From NCBI GenBank assembly GCA_025359565.1, contig JANYFY010000016.1, positions 176,229-240,228 on the forward strand: 64,000 nucleotides of DNA, in the 5' to 3' direction. This document shows positions 1 through 9,052 of the stretch, piece after piece. How positions within the stretch are numbered: the first letter of the stretch is position 1; each line of letters starts with the position of its first letter. The position numbers and the translations under genes were made by a program. The DNA is from Gammaproteobacteria bacterium (GTDB taxonomy: Bacteria > Pseudomonadota > Gammaproteobacteria > Steroidobacterales > Steroidobacteraceae). The notes beneath the pieces were generated by a model that searched no databases, was not told the DNA's origin, and was given only the letters and a program-made list of their open reading frames with translations.

Positions 1-983
1 TGCAGCAGTACATAACGGGCAAACTCTAGTGGGATGACCTGATTCATGTTTGCCATGCTCGGATGGACATCCTCGAAGTATCCGACCCAGACGTTATTTC
101 GCAGCGGATATTTAATCAGCCAAGCCCAGGCGCCATCCCGCACGGTTTTATACGAAGCAGTATTACCCGCACCAAGGCGAATGAGTTCATCCAGTAATAT
201 GATCGGGTCGACTACATTCGCTGAATAGCCAAACATCCCTTTGCCATTGACTTGACCATCGCGTGCGAAATTTCGATACGGCCAAGGTGAATTTAATGCA
301 TCACCTTCTTTAAAATTTTTTGCGAGTGCCTCGCCACAGCGAATCGCAGCATTGAGATACCGAGTGTTTCCGGTCATCTCATAGAGCCGAAGATATCCGT
401 ACCCGTCCTGGCCCACGACATGGGGTTCTACATAGTCTTCGCCGTGTTCGCTCCAGCCGGTGTAGCGATGAGCACCCGGATTTGCAGAGGCATAGGGGAC
501 CTGAGCCCAGACATACCCTTCTGGTGTAAGACCATTGTCGAGTTCGTAATCAACGAAATTCCGAATGAATTCCAGGGTTCTAGGATCTCCCGTGTAGGGG
601 TAGAGACGCTCGACAAAACCCTGCAACATAGCGCGCAAATAGCCGGTGGAATTTGCCCAGTGTTCGTCCGGCTTCATTTCAAAGGTGACACGATCAAAAT
701 CGAAGCAGCAATAAAAGTAGGGGAGCCGCTGGCGATTGTACTGGTCCCACAGAATAGTCCACTGCGAGAGAAAATAGGCGGAGTAGGAATATCCAATGTT
801 GTCAGCTATTGGCCATGGCTGCAATTTTCTCTGGTCATCCAGCTGAACGGTCCTTCCAGCAATAGTGGGTGCATTTGCTATCGACGTGACCGGAAAGAGT
901 CGCTGCCCGATACAAACAGATGTACTTAGCGAGAGCGCGAAAAGAAAACCTGCGCCAGGTTTTATTTTTGTGATTCGAGCCAC
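1..983 (-). CDS. Secreted six-hairpin-like carbohydrate-active protein (partial, runs off left edge)
   Basis: An open frame on the minus strand runs without a stop from a GTG at 983 to the window edge, giving about 327 residues with no C-terminus. The N-terminus reads as a signal peptide: MARITKIK, then the hydrophobic stretch GAGFLFALSLSTSVCIG. The body is rich in Trp, Tyr and Gly, with motifs such as DEHWANSTGYLRAMLQGF, YTGWSEHGEDYVEPH and GKGMFGYSANVVDPIILLDE. These resemble alpha/alpha-toroid (six-hairpin) glycosidase-like proteins, but I cannot name the family. The GTG overlaps the end of the upstream GH144-like gene by 22 bases, which suggests translational coupling in one operon. The ribosome site before the GTG is weak, so the start is uncertain. 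A periplasmic role in glycan breakdown is inferred from the neighbours. Confidence 0.7.
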   Translation of the reverse strand, partial: MARITKIKPGAGFLFALSLSTSVCIGQRLFPVTSIANAPTIAGRTVQLDDQRKLQPWPIADNIGYSYSAYFLSQWTILWDQYNRQRLPYFYCCFDFDRVTFEMKPDEHWANSTGYLRAMLQGFVERLYPYTGDPRTLEFIRNFVDYELDNGLTPEGYVWAQVPYASANPGAHRYTGWSEHGEDYVEPHVVGQDGYGYLRLYEMTGNTRYLNAAIRCGEALAKNFKEGDALNSPWPYRNFARDGQVNGKGMFGYSANVVDPIILLDELIRLGAGNTASYKTVRDGAWAWLIKYPLRNNVWVGYFEDVHPSMANMNQVIPLEFARYVLL

Positions 984-2398
984 CCACCGGTGAACCCGGC
1001 GCGCAAGAGGCCCCGCCGCAGATAGGGGTTGCCGCGCATCAGTTTCCAAATTAGCCCGCTACGATAGTTTTCAACCATACCTATGATTAAACCTTGATCG
1101 ATCCCCAAATAGTCGACATCGAACCAGCCGAGTCTAGGTACGAATTTACCCGTTTTGGGTAGCCATGAAAAACTAGGGTTGAATGAATCGCGAAATCCGT
1201 AGGTGGAGTATAAATATCCGCCGTATCGATTGCGCATTTCAGCTATCGCGGGTAAAACGATTTCCGGCGCAAAAGGCAGGGAGCCAATGGCACCGTTCGG
1301 AGCCAAAGTGCCATCGTCGAACAACGCGATACCTCGGCCCGCATATCCCAAAAAGCGTCGAATCTTTCCGCCGTGAGGTCGATACGCTAGACCTGGCCCA
1401 TCGCAGGCAGTAAGTCCCCAGAGATTTTCACTGAAACCGCTCCAAGATTTTGGATTGGCAATGGCATAGTCGCGATTCGCATAGGTGGCACGGCGCGCGT
1501 TTTCGAAGTAGTCGATTCCCTTCGCACGCATAAACGCGTCTTGGACACCCCGTAGATCCACCCACAGCGGTGTGAATTGATGCACGAACAGTGTGGGATA
1601 AGCGAGGTAATTCTGACCGAATTCGAAGCGCCAATTTTTCTCATAAGTGGTGGTCCAAAGTTGCCACGAAGAGTCAGTCAGGGGATGCGTGGGTGAGCCG
1701 AGACCGAGCAGATAAATCAACATGCCCTCGTTAAATCCCAACCAACTTTTTTGCATGAGTCCGGTTTCAGGATTCCAACCCATCGCCACCCCGCCGTCAT
1801 CGTGGGACGCCCAGTTCCAGTCAACCCTCCGGTACAGATCATCGGCGAGGGTGCGTAACTCGACCTCAATGGGATCACTCGCGTCAAAATATGCGGCACT
1901 CGTGAGCGCGCCAGATATTAAAAGGGCAGTATCTATAGTGGACAATTCGGTGTTCCGATAGCGCAAGCCAGTTTGCATGTCGAGGAAGTGATAGAAAAAG
2001 CCCCGAAAACCACTTCGACCTCGTGATTCGGGACCTTGAGGTGCACCATGAAAAAACTTTAAAGTGGTAAGCGTCCGCGCGGCACCTTGTTCCCTGGAGA
2101 TATAGCCACGTTCAATACCGATGGTATAGGCGGTCAGTGCGAACCCAACTGCTGCGATACTCGAAAAAGACGGCGTTGGATAACGATCTGGAATGAGGCC
2201 ATTGCTAGGATTAACCGTCTGCCAAAAATAATCAAAAGTGCGTCGCTCGAGATCATCAACCAACGCCGGATCGTTCGCATGGACTAACGTGGATGCTGAA
2301 ATAGCAGAGGGATACTCGGGTTTGTTTAGCGAAACACACGCGGATAGGTTAATCAACGATACGAATGCGACGCTTGGCCAGATATTTTGCAAGGTCAT
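962..2398 (-). CDS. GH144/glycoamylase-like lipoprotein (copy 1)
   Basis: The protein is 478 residues from the chosen ATG at 2398. The frame is open further upstream to 2491, but only the shorter start places a lipoprotein signal correctly: MTLQNIWPSVAFVSLINLSAC has a short hydrophobic core and a lipobox ending LSAC. The mature part matches the glycoamylase-like domain (PF10091) that includes GH144 endo-beta-1,2-glucanases. Motifs are TFDYFWQTVNPSNGLIPDR, SIAAVGFALTAYTIGIERGY, GFFYHFLDMQTG, STIDTALLISGAL, SWLGFNEGMLIYLLGLGSP and YAIANPKSWSGF. It probably sits in the inner leaflet of the outer membrane or in the periplasm and cleaves an oligo- or polyglucan. Where canonical GH144 proteins have a D-x-x-E motif, this copy has STID, so its substrate or mechanism may differ. 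It is about 45-50% similar by eye to the copy at 9053-10537. Confidence 0.85.
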   Translation of the reverse strand: MTLQNIWPSVAFVSLINLSACVSLNKPEYPSAISASTLVHANDPALVDDLERRTFDYFWQTVNPSNGLIPDRYPTPSFSSIAAVGFALTAYTIGIERGYISREQGAARTLTTLKFFHGAPQGPESRGRSGFRGFFYHFLDMQTGLRYRNTELSTIDTALLISGALTSAAYFDASDPIEVELRTLADDLYRRVDWNWASHDDGGVAMGWNPETGLMQKSWLGFNEGMLIYLLGLGSPTHPLTDSSWQLWTTTYEKNWRFEFGQNYLAYPTLFVHQFTPLWVDLRGVQDAFMRAKGIDYFENARRATYANRDYAIANPKSWSGFSENLWGLTACDGPGLAYRPHGGKIRRFLGYAGRGIALFDDGTLAPNGAIGSLPFAPEIVLPAIAEMRNRYGGYLYSTYGFRDSFNPSFSWLPKTGKFVPRLGWFDVDYLGIDQGLIIGMVENYRSGLIWKLMRGNPYLRRGLLRAGFTGGWLESQK

Positions 2399-2527
2399 CT
2401 CGCACGTCGAATTAGCGATGCAATCATAGTAAGCCAGTGTCGCGCATCCAGTCGCAAGCGGCAATCCTTTCATGAAACATACTGCCGACATCTTGCGCTA
2501 GGGCTTCAGTCGTTCACATAATGAAAC
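2399..2527. promoter_or_regulatory. Divergent intergenic region between GH144-like copy 1 and opgD
   Basis: About 129 bases separate the chosen ATG of the GH144-like lipoprotein (minus strand) from the ATG of the opgD-like gene (plus strand), so both promoters must lie here. I see no convincing -35/-10 pair and no strong Shine-Dalgarno before opgD. The upper part (2399-2491) is also open in the lipoprotein frame. Confidence 0.3.
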
Positions 2528-4120
2528 ATGTTTCGACGTCAAATTCTAAAATCAGCTCTGCTGGTGTCTACGAGCCAATTAGTGTTCTCCCGTTGCGTGG
2601 ATGCCCTGGCAATAGCCGCCGCTAGACACGGCGGCGCTACCGGACAGCTCTTTGATTTTGCCTGGCTTAAAGGGCATGCGCGTTGGCTCGCCGGTAGTCC
2701 GTATATTGCAACTCCCAATACTTTGCCCATTGAATTTTCTAAGATGGGATATGACCAATACCAGTCGATTCACTTTCGTGAGGAGCGATCCCTTTGGTCC
2801 GATGCTGACCTTGGGTTTCAACTGCGATTTTTCCATGTGGGAAGTGGATTTATGCAGCCGGTAAGTATGTTTGAGGTCAATGCGGGCAAAGCAACTGAGA
2901 TTATTTACGACCCTACAATGTTTGATTTGGATGATAGTGGTATCAATACTCGATATATGAAAGGAAAAGCTGGCTTTGCGGGTTTTCGGGTGCAGTTCGC
3001 CTCTAACTGGGAAGTGGACGTCGCTGCATTCTTGGGAGCGGCGTATTTTCGCGCGGTGGGTAGCGATGCACGGCAATACGGAATTTCAGCACGCGTGCTC
3101 GCTGTCGATACGGCGTTGAATCGCCCGGAAGAATTTCCGCGCTTCACGGCATTCTGGTTCGAGCGACCCGATAAGAATTCGAGCACATTGACGTTGTATG
3201 CGCTATTTGACTCCCCCAGCGTCGCAGGCGCGATGCGGCTCTCGTTAACGCCTGGGGGCACTCAGGTCATGGATACTGATGTGGCGTTCTACCCCCGCAG
3301 GGCGATAGAGCGTTTTGGTATTGCTCCTCTAACTAGTATGTTCTATTACGGGAAGGGTGACCGACCCGCCACCGGTGAGTGGCGCCCGGAGATTCACGAT
3401 TCCGACGGTTTGTCATTATGGACAGGGGCCGGTGAATGGATTTGGCGTCCGCTGACAAATCCCCGGGACTTGCATGTAAATGCGTATGTCGATAGTAACC
3501 CTCGCGGTTTTGGGCTAAGCCAACGCGACCGCAATTTCGACCATTATCAAGACGATGGTGCTTTGTATGATCGACGTCCAAACTTGTGGATTGAACCGAA
3601 GTCGGGCTTGGACGGAGGGTGGGGAAGGGGCGCCGTGCAGTTGGTTGAGATTCCAACCAGTGACGAATTTCACGATAACATCGTTGCATTCTGGGTGCCG
3701 ACCGACCCACCTAAGCCCGGGCAAGAACTCTTATTCAGTTATCGAATGCATTGGGGCATGCAAATGCCATTTGCGTCGTCGTTAGGGCAAACGATTGCGA
3801 CGCGTGCGACCAACGGCGGCATGCCTGGCCAAATGCTGACACATCCTGCGGGACGTTTCGCCGTTGATTTTGCGGGGGGCGAACTTGGAACTATCGCAAA
3901 AAATGCTTTGGTCGAAGCGGTGGTCAGTGTGTCTCGCGGTCAGGTCGATGAGTTTGTGACCGCGCATTACGTGCCGCAATTCAACGGCTACCGAGCGCTA
4001 TTTGAAATCCTCTCGCCGGATGACAGCGTAGAGCCTATCAACCTGCGGTTATACTTGCGGCTGCATGGTCGACCGCTTACCGAAACATGGATCTACCAAT
4101 GGACGCCGCCTGCGCACTGA
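2528..4120 (+). CDS. opgD: Periplasmic glucan protein OpgD/MdoD-like (OpgG/D family, GH186)
   Basis: The 530-residue protein belongs to the MdoG/OpgG-OpgD family. The N-terminus FRRQILKSALLVSTSQ is a twin-arginine-like signal, as in OpgD rather than OpgG. Family motifs include FDFAWLKGHARWLAGSPY (about residues 42-59), YDPTMFDLDDSG, SMFYYGKGDRP, DSDGLSLWTGAGEWIWRPL, QRDRNFDHYQDDGALYDRRP and a C-terminal immunoglobulin-like part ending WIYQWTPPAH. Family knowledge: E. coli OpgD was shown to be a beta-1,2-glucanase founding GH186, and OpgG/OpgD act on osmoregulated periplasmic glucans. There is no opgH glucosyltransferase beside it. Its divergent partner and other neighbours are GH144-like proteins, so a role in degrading rather than making beta-1,2-glucan is plausible. 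It converges on the halogenase-like gene. Confidence 0.9.
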   Translation: MFRRQILKSALLVSTSQLVFSRCVDALAIAAARHGGATGQLFDFAWLKGHARWLAGSPYIATPNTLPIEFSKMGYDQYQSIHFREERSLWSDADLGFQLRFFHVGSGFMQPVSMFEVNAGKATEIIYDPTMFDLDDSGINTRYMKGKAGFAGFRVQFASNWEVDVAAFLGAAYFRAVGSDARQYGISARVLAVDTALNRPEEFPRFTAFWFERPDKNSSTLTLYALFDSPSVAGAMRLSLTPGGTQVMDTDVAFYPRRAIERFGIAPLTSMFYYGKGDRPATGEWRPEIHDSDGLSLWTGAGEWIWRPLTNPRDLHVNAYVDSNPRGFGLSQRDRNFDHYQDDGALYDRRPNLWIEPKSGLDGGWGRGAVQLVEIPTSDEFHDNIVAFWVPTDPPKPGQELLFSYRMHWGMQMPFASSLGQTIATRATNGGMPGQMLTHPAGRFAVDFAGGELGTIAKNALVEAVVSVSRGQVDEFVTAHYVPQFNGYRALFEILSPDDSVEPINLRLYLRLHGRPLTETWIYQWTPPAH

Positions 4121-4126
4121 ACGGTC

Positions 4127-4157
4127 CTTAGATCGCTTGCAAGCGATAGAGCCTAAG
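4127..4157. terminator. Nested palindrome between convergent genes
   Basis: ATCGCTTGCAAGCGAT (4132-4147) is a perfect 16-base palindrome, flanked by CTTAG (4127-4131) and its complement CTAAG (4153-4157). It lies in the 39 bases between the convergent opgD and halogenase-like stops. There is no T-tract, so it may be a weak bidirectional terminator or simply a protein-binding palindrome. Confidence 0.4.
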
Positions 4158-4159
4158 TG

Positions 4160-5671
4160 TTAGCGCTGCGCGGCTGCGCAATAGCGTGCAATGAACTGCG
4201 CGTGCATCGGCATGGCATCCACGCAGGCGGCGATAACTTTACGCACGCCGTCAACGAACTCGCCGATCTGCGCGTCGGGCATTTGATCAACGACGGGATG
4301 GTATTTTTTCGGGATGATGCGCTGACCTAGCATCACCTGTACCCAGCTAGTGACTGCAAACATTTCCTCGGCATTGCGGAATACGCGGCCGCTATCCTTA
4401 AATAAGTGGGTATAGCTTTCAAGCTGCGACGGAATACTCATTGTGCGGCAATAGTTCCAAAACGGTGTGTCGGTTCGTGAGGTCGCATGATAGTGCAGAA
4501 TTATAAAATCGCGGATCCGCTCAAGTTCGAATGCGGACTGTGCGTTATAGCGCTCAATGAGCACGGGACTGAAGCCCTGATCCGGGAGTAGGTTGATGAG
4601 CCTCGCTATGCCTGACTGAATCAGGAAAATACTGGTGGATTCCAGTGGCTCCAAAAATCCGCTCGCTAGCCCAATTGCAACGCAATTTCGATTCCAGAAT
4701 TTTTTACGCATTCCTGTAGTAAATTTGAGTGTGCGTGGGTCCGCCAAAGTCCGTCCATCAAGATTTTGCAAAAGAGTCGCAGCGGCCTCGTCATCGCTTA
4801 CATAGGCGCTTGAATACACGTAGCCATTGCCGGTGCGGTGTTGCAGCGGAATTCGCCATTGCCAGCCGGCCGCACGTGCGGTAGAGCGCGTGAACGGAGT
4901 AGGTTGCCCGACGTTTTCGCAAGGAACAGCCACTGCCCGGTCGCAGGGCAGCCAATGAGTCCAATCCTCGTAGCCGGTATGTAGCGTCTGCTCAATCAGT
5001 AATCCGCGAAAGCCGGAGCAATCGATAAATAAATCGCCGCTGATCAACTCGCCCGCCTCGAGGCGCACGGCTTCTATGAAACCGTCCTCGCTACGTAATT
5101 TGACTTCAACTACCTTGCCCTCAATACGACGTATGCCGCGCGCTTCGGCATAGCGACGTAAGTATTGCGCGTACAATCCGGCATCGAAATGATAGGCATA
5201 GGCAATGTTGCCCAGCGGCGAGTTTGGTGGCGCGTCACTTGCCGACGCCATGAATTTACCTTGTGTGCTGGCCACTGCATTTAGGGAATAAGCGCCGATG
5301 CCTTGCGCTGAACCTGCGAGATATTGTTTAAGCCAATACTGATAAAACGGCAGGAGACCATGGTCGTGGCCGATGGTGCCGAAGCCGTGGATATAGCGGT
5401 CACCTATTCGCGCCCAATCAACAAACTCTATGCCGAGCTTAAAGGTTCCTTGAGTTTGTTTAACGAACTCTATTTCGTCAATTTCGAGAATTTGGTTGAA
5501 TAACTTTAGATGTGGCACCGTCGCTTCGCCCACGCCCACTGTACCGATCTCCTCCGATTCTACTAACTGAACCGAGTAGTCCCGGCTCAGTAACTTCGAA
5601 AGGGCCGCGGCGGCCATCCAACCCGCGGTGCCGCCGCCGACGATGACAATTTTTCTTATTCGGCTATGCAT
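4160..5671 (-). CDS. Flavin-dependent tryptophan-halogenase-family protein
   Basis: The 503-residue protein matches the tryptophan halogenase family (PF04820). It has the FAD dinucleotide motif IVIVGGGTAGWMAAAAL near residues 8-24 and GTVGVGEATVPHLK around residues 43-56. The conserved Lys lies in GTFKLGIEFVDW, the family signature G-W-Q-W-R-I-P is present, and SGFLEPLESTSIFLIQSGI carries the conserved Glu. All residues expected for halogenation are present, so it is not an obviously dead copy. It follows the TonB receptor by 6 bases and is surely co-transcribed with it. In Caulobacter, Xanthomonas and sphingomonads such genes recur beside TonB receptors in sugar loci, and their substrates are mostly unknown. 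Actual halogenation of tryptophan is unproven and I would not assume it. Confidence 0.9.
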   Translation of the reverse strand: MHSRIRKIVIVGGGTAGWMAAAALSKLLSRDYSVQLVESEEIGTVGVGEATVPHLKLFNQILEIDEIEFVKQTQGTFKLGIEFVDWARIGDRYIHGFGTIGHDHGLLPFYQYWLKQYLAGSAQGIGAYSLNAVASTQGKFMASASDAPPNSPLGNIAYAYHFDAGLYAQYLRRYAEARGIRRIEGKVVEVKLRSEDGFIEAVRLEAGELISGDLFIDCSGFRGLLIEQTLHTGYEDWTHWLPCDRAVAVPCENVGQPTPFTRSTARAAGWQWRIPLQHRTGNGYVYSSAYVSDDEAAATLLQNLDGRTLADPRTLKFTTGMRKKFWNRNCVAIGLASGFLEPLESTSIFLIQSGIARLINLLPDQGFSPVLIERYNAQSAFELERIRDFIILHYHATSRTDTPFWNYCRTMSIPSQLESYTHLFKDSGRVFRNAEEMFAVTSWVQVMLGQRIIPKKYHPVVDQMPDAQIGEFVDGVRKVIAACVDAMPMHAQFIARYCAAAQR

Positions 5672-5677
5672 CGCACC

Positions 5678-8600
5678 TCAAAACTTATAGCCCACCGTCA
5701 AGCGCAAGGTCTGAGGAGCGCCTGATATATTTCCAGTGGCGTTATAACGGACTGGCTTTGGATTTGCTACCCCGTTCGAACCATAACTGGATATTGTGTC
5801 TGTATAATTATGCGAGTTAAGCGCGTTGATCAAATCTACACGGATATACGCCGTTTGTTCCCCATACACGGTGAAGTTTTTAGTGGCTTGTAGATCGAGC
5901 GAACTAAATCCTATCGCATCTAAAGGTGTGTTGGATACCGGCGTACAACCGCTACCTGTCGCGTAGTACGTTTTGTCAGGCAAAATCCCGCAGGCTAAGT
6001 CGTTAACCGGTAGAGGCGAAGCCACGCTCAGCTTGCCGGCGAAAATCATTTCCCAGGGACCACTGATCGAAGCAGTCGCGACAATACGATGCCGGGGGGC
6101 CGCGCTCGACGCAATTTGGGGATATTGAGCGACTGTGCGCTCATCAAATGCGCAGCAATCGTCGATATGGATATGATTCTGTTTCGCGCCCGTGAAGGTA
6201 TAAGCAATAGTGGTACCCCAGCCGGATTCCATCGTGAAGGGCTTTTCTGCCGACAACAATACTTGTGTGGTTTTCCTTTCGAAGCCTGTGCCTCCCAAGA
6301 TCAGCGAACCAAAGCCTGGAATGCCGTTCCCCCATGGCTGACCGCCGTTTACCCAGAACGCGCCGTCGGGATACCGGTTGCCAAGCGTCAAGGCAAAGCC
6401 GTCGTAACTTAAGATTCGCGAAACGGTTGCGCTTGTATTCCAATCGCCTACCTTATTGCGCATACCTAGGCTGAACTGATCAGAGTGCGGAGGTTTGATG
6501 TGATTGTTCATTAAATCGGCTTCCTGCCCGACGTTGGTCCCCGCGACGAGTGCCTGGAGATTGGTGATGCCATTAAGATACTTCGGGTCCCAGGCGAAGC
6601 ACGGCGAACCCGTATTGCCTTTCACACTGGTACACCCGGTAGGGGGATCGAAGTACACCGTGATCTGCGGCAACGCAGTCTTGGTTTGCTCAACCTGCAG
6701 ATTCTGATATAGATCCCGATCGTAGGAACGTCCATAACCGCCGAATATTACATGCTGCTGATCGGCGTTGATATCGAAGGAGAAGCCTAAGCGCGGTTGA
6801 AATTCACCCATGTAGGCACTGCGATTGTGTCCGGTGCTAATGTAGTCGTTGATATTGACTCCGCCCTTGGCGAGCGTCTGAGCGTAGGTCTGACCCGGAA
6901 ACAAAGTTTGCGCGTTCAAATCTAGGTTGTTTAAAGCGGCCACCACATTAGCCGGCGTTACATTATTAAGATAGGAGGAATTTTTTTCCACATCCCAGCG
7001 AACGCCTAAATTCCAGATTAAGCGCTCATTAACCACCCAATCGTCTTGAAAATACAGGCCAAATTGTTTGTCTTTCGATTTTGCGGTCGGGTCCAATCCT
7101 GCCACCGGGTTTGTAAACAAGGCTCTGTATGGAGAGCCTGCAAAGCCCGTCTGCGTAGCGTTAAGATCAAAAGTAAATTGCGGATTGATGTTTAAAGCGT
7201 CCGCTGCGGTCAATTTAATTTCTTTGTACTTGAAGCCGGTCTTCAGCGTGTGATCGCCCATCCAATGGAGATCGTGAAAGGTCAGATCGTCCTGAAAACC
7301 CGGTCCTCGTTGACCTTTGTTTTGACTTGCACGCGGGTCAGGGGCACCTGTGCTGAGCACGGTTTGGTCATTCTTATCGCGAATCGCGTAAACCGTTCCA
7401 TTGCCGATGTTTTGACCGACCTTATTGTAGAAAGTATCCTCATCAGTAAACAACGCATCATTGAACCAGCGGTCGGCACTATGCTGCCAGCGCGCGGCAA
7501 GGCGGGTATCAGTATTCTTGATGTTTTGACTAGATGATGGCGCACTTTGGTTGCCGATGCCATCAACTTGTTTCTCGTCGCGAATTTTGGCGCTGAATTC
7601 AAAACGATCATATTCTGATAATTCCCAGTCCAATTTGCCGAAATACAGACTTTCCTTAAAAGGTAGGTCTGACGGCCCCAACTCCGCGACCGCATTCGCG
7701 GGAAGCAACAGGGTTATTGGCGTCCCATTCACGGACAAAACCCCGGGGACCACGGTAATCGGCGTATTGTATTTCTTGCCTTCGTAGGTTACAAAAAAAT
7801 GCAGTTTGTCTTGGATGATGGGGCCGCCAAAGGCGACGCCGTATTCTTTATCTTGAGATTTGGTTTTTACCCCGGCATTCAGCTCTGAAGGCGTGTAAGC
7901 CCGCAGCCCGTCGCTGGTATAGGTGCCAAACGCTTCGCCATGAAATTCATTAGTGCCGGATTTCGTTCCCGCGGTGATCGCTGCGCTCGAAACCTGATCG
8001 AATTCGGCCTTGTAGTTTGAGGTGATGACTTTATACTCACCGATGGCTAGCTGCGGAAAGGGGTTGCCCTGGGTGAAGCCATTGCCGTTGACTCCTCCGA
8101 ACACATAGTTCTTTTGGCCCACACCGTCGATAAAGACGTTGGTAGCGCTCTTATCCTGTGCGCCGCCGCGTAGGGAACCGTTGCCCTTGTTATCTACGCT
8201 AAATGCCAGACCCGGTACCGTATCTGCAAACTCCAGAAAATTGCGCGTGAGTTGCGGCACCGTTTGAATCTGCTGCAGCGATACAGTACCGCCGACTTCG
8301 GATGTTTTGACTTCAACCAGACGCCTCGAGCTAACTGTAATTTCTTGCAACGATTCTCCGGCGACTGCAGGTGCCGCACCGGCCGCAAGATCCAAAGTAG
8401 CCGTTGAAGCGACCGTCAATGTAACGGCGGCCTCCGTGCCAGGACCTGCATCGACTCGATACGTTCCGGGAGCCAAACCTACTAGCGTATAGGTGCCTTC
8501 GGCACTCGCCTTGGTGCGGCGCGTTGTACCGGTGGCGACATTCTTTGCAGTGACCTCAACGTTGGCCGCGGCTTTACCCCTTAGGGTTGCGTCGGCCGTT

Positions 8601-8695
8601 TGCGCCCAAACAGTTGTGGGCGACGCGAGGATCGACGCTATGGCGGTAGCGAGGAGCGACTGGTTAATTGATTTCCGGGTGCATCGCGTTTTCAT
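5678..8695 (-). CDS. TonB-dependent receptor, Oar/CarboxypepD_reg-like
   Basis: The protein is about 1005 residues from the ATG at 8695. An earlier in-frame ATG at 8701 leaves only about two bases after the AGGGGA ribosome site, while 8695 leaves seven. A signal peptide ends near TTVWAQ. Next comes a carboxypeptidase-regulatory-like domain (ADATLRGKAAANVEVTAKN to GLAPGTYRVDAG, about residues 35-85). The plug domain starts at EITVSSRRL, and a long 22-strand barrel ends in LRLTVGYKF with the expected terminal Phe. This is an outer-membrane importer energised by TonB, of the type that takes up oligosaccharides in Xanthomonadales and Caulobacter. It is the first gene of a two-gene operon with the halogenase-like gene. 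Beta-1,2-glucan fragments are the likely cargo, by context only. Confidence 0.92.
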   Translation of the reverse strand: MKTRCTRKSINQSLLATAIASILASPTTVWAQTADATLRGKAAANVEVTAKNVATGTTRRTKASAEGTYTLVGLAPGTYRVDAGPGTEAAVTLTVASTATLDLAAGAAPAVAGESLQEITVSSRRLVEVKTSEVGGTVSLQQIQTVPQLTRNFLEFADTVPGLAFSVDNKGNGSLRGGAQDKSATNVFIDGVGQKNYVFGGVNGNGFTQGNPFPQLAIGEYKVITSNYKAEFDQVSSAAITAGTKSGTNEFHGEAFGTYTSDGLRAYTPSELNAGVKTKSQDKEYGVAFGGPIIQDKLHFFVTYEGKKYNTPITVVPGVLSVNGTPITLLLPANAVAELGPSDLPFKESLYFGKLDWELSEYDRFEFSAKIRDEKQVDGIGNQSAPSSSQNIKNTDTRLAARWQHSADRWFNDALFTDEDTFYNKVGQNIGNGTVYAIRDKNDQTVLSTGAPDPRASQNKGQRGPGFQDDLTFHDLHWMGDHTLKTGFKYKEIKLTAADALNINPQFTFDLNATQTGFAGSPYRALFTNPVAGLDPTAKSKDKQFGLYFQDDWVVNERLIWNLGVRWDVEKNSSYLNNVTPANVVAALNNLDLNAQTLFPGQTYAQTLAKGGVNINDYISTGHNRSAYMGEFQPRLGFSFDINADQQHVIFGGYGRSYDRDLYQNLQVEQTKTALPQITVYFDPPTGCTSVKGNTGSPCFAWDPKYLNGITNLQALVAGTNVGQEADLMNNHIKPPHSDQFSLGMRNKVGDWNTSATVSRILSYDGFALTLGNRYPDGAFWVNGGQPWGNGIPGFGSLILGGTGFERKTTQVLLSAEKPFTMESGWGTTIAYTFTGAKQNHIHIDDCCAFDERTVAQYPQIASSAAPRHRIVATASISGPWEMIFAGKLSVASPLPVNDLACGILPDKTYYATGSGCTPVSNTPLDAIGFSSLDLQATKNFTVYGEQTAYIRVDLINALNSHNYTDTISSYGSNGVANPKPVRYNATGNISGAPQTLRLTVGYKF

Positions 8696-9052
8696 TCTCA
8701 TTTCCCCTACTCGACTAAATTAATTAAGTTTCAAGTCCAAATAGCTTAAGTCTCATGGCTGTGCCTCATACGCAACGTCTCAATTAACCGAGAATTCTTA
8801 ACCTTTCGCTTCGCGAACTTACACAGCAATACTTTAAATAGATTACGCCTACAATCTTAGTGACGTCAATTGTCTGTAGGACGAAAGGAAAATTTTGCGT
8901 TTTATTTTTTGGCAGTACATAATCGTTGTATTTTTGCCACAATCGAATCGGGGGTAAGTACAAGCGCAAGAATTGTTTGCTGGCGAAACATTTATTGACA
9001 GGGCGTACCTGCCGTTCTACTAACAGCGATTGAGTGCGCTGTGCACGACGGA
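8696..9052. other. Intergenic region upstream of the TonB receptor
   Basis: This is about 357 bases without a convincing gene. The one open frame that covers it on the minus strand is an out-of-frame shadow that continues into the GH144-like gene. It is locally AT-richer than the coding neighbours. It holds the receptor promoter candidate at 8840-8869 and the AGGGGA ribosome site just before 8695. Confidence 0.6.
8840..8869 (-). promoter_or_regulatory. Candidate sigma-70 promoter for the TonB receptor
   Basis: Reading the minus strand, TTGACG (8869-8864) is followed after 18 bases by TAATCT (8845-8840). The -35 is one base from consensus and the -10 is weak. It would give a leader of about 140 bases before the receptor start. 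There is no experimental support. Confidence 0.35.

Noticed and set aside
610..640. Suspected frameshift in the left-edge gene
   Set aside because: A first reading misplaced two bases. On rereading the frame is continuous through GYLRAMLQGF.
420..929. 169-residue plus-strand open frame
   Set aside because: It is the antisense shadow of the left-edge minus-strand gene, which has a signal peptide and consistent protein composition.
6089..6474. Plus-strand frames inside the TonB receptor
   Set aside because: They are out-of-frame shadows with low-complexity, Arg-rich composition and no ribosome site.
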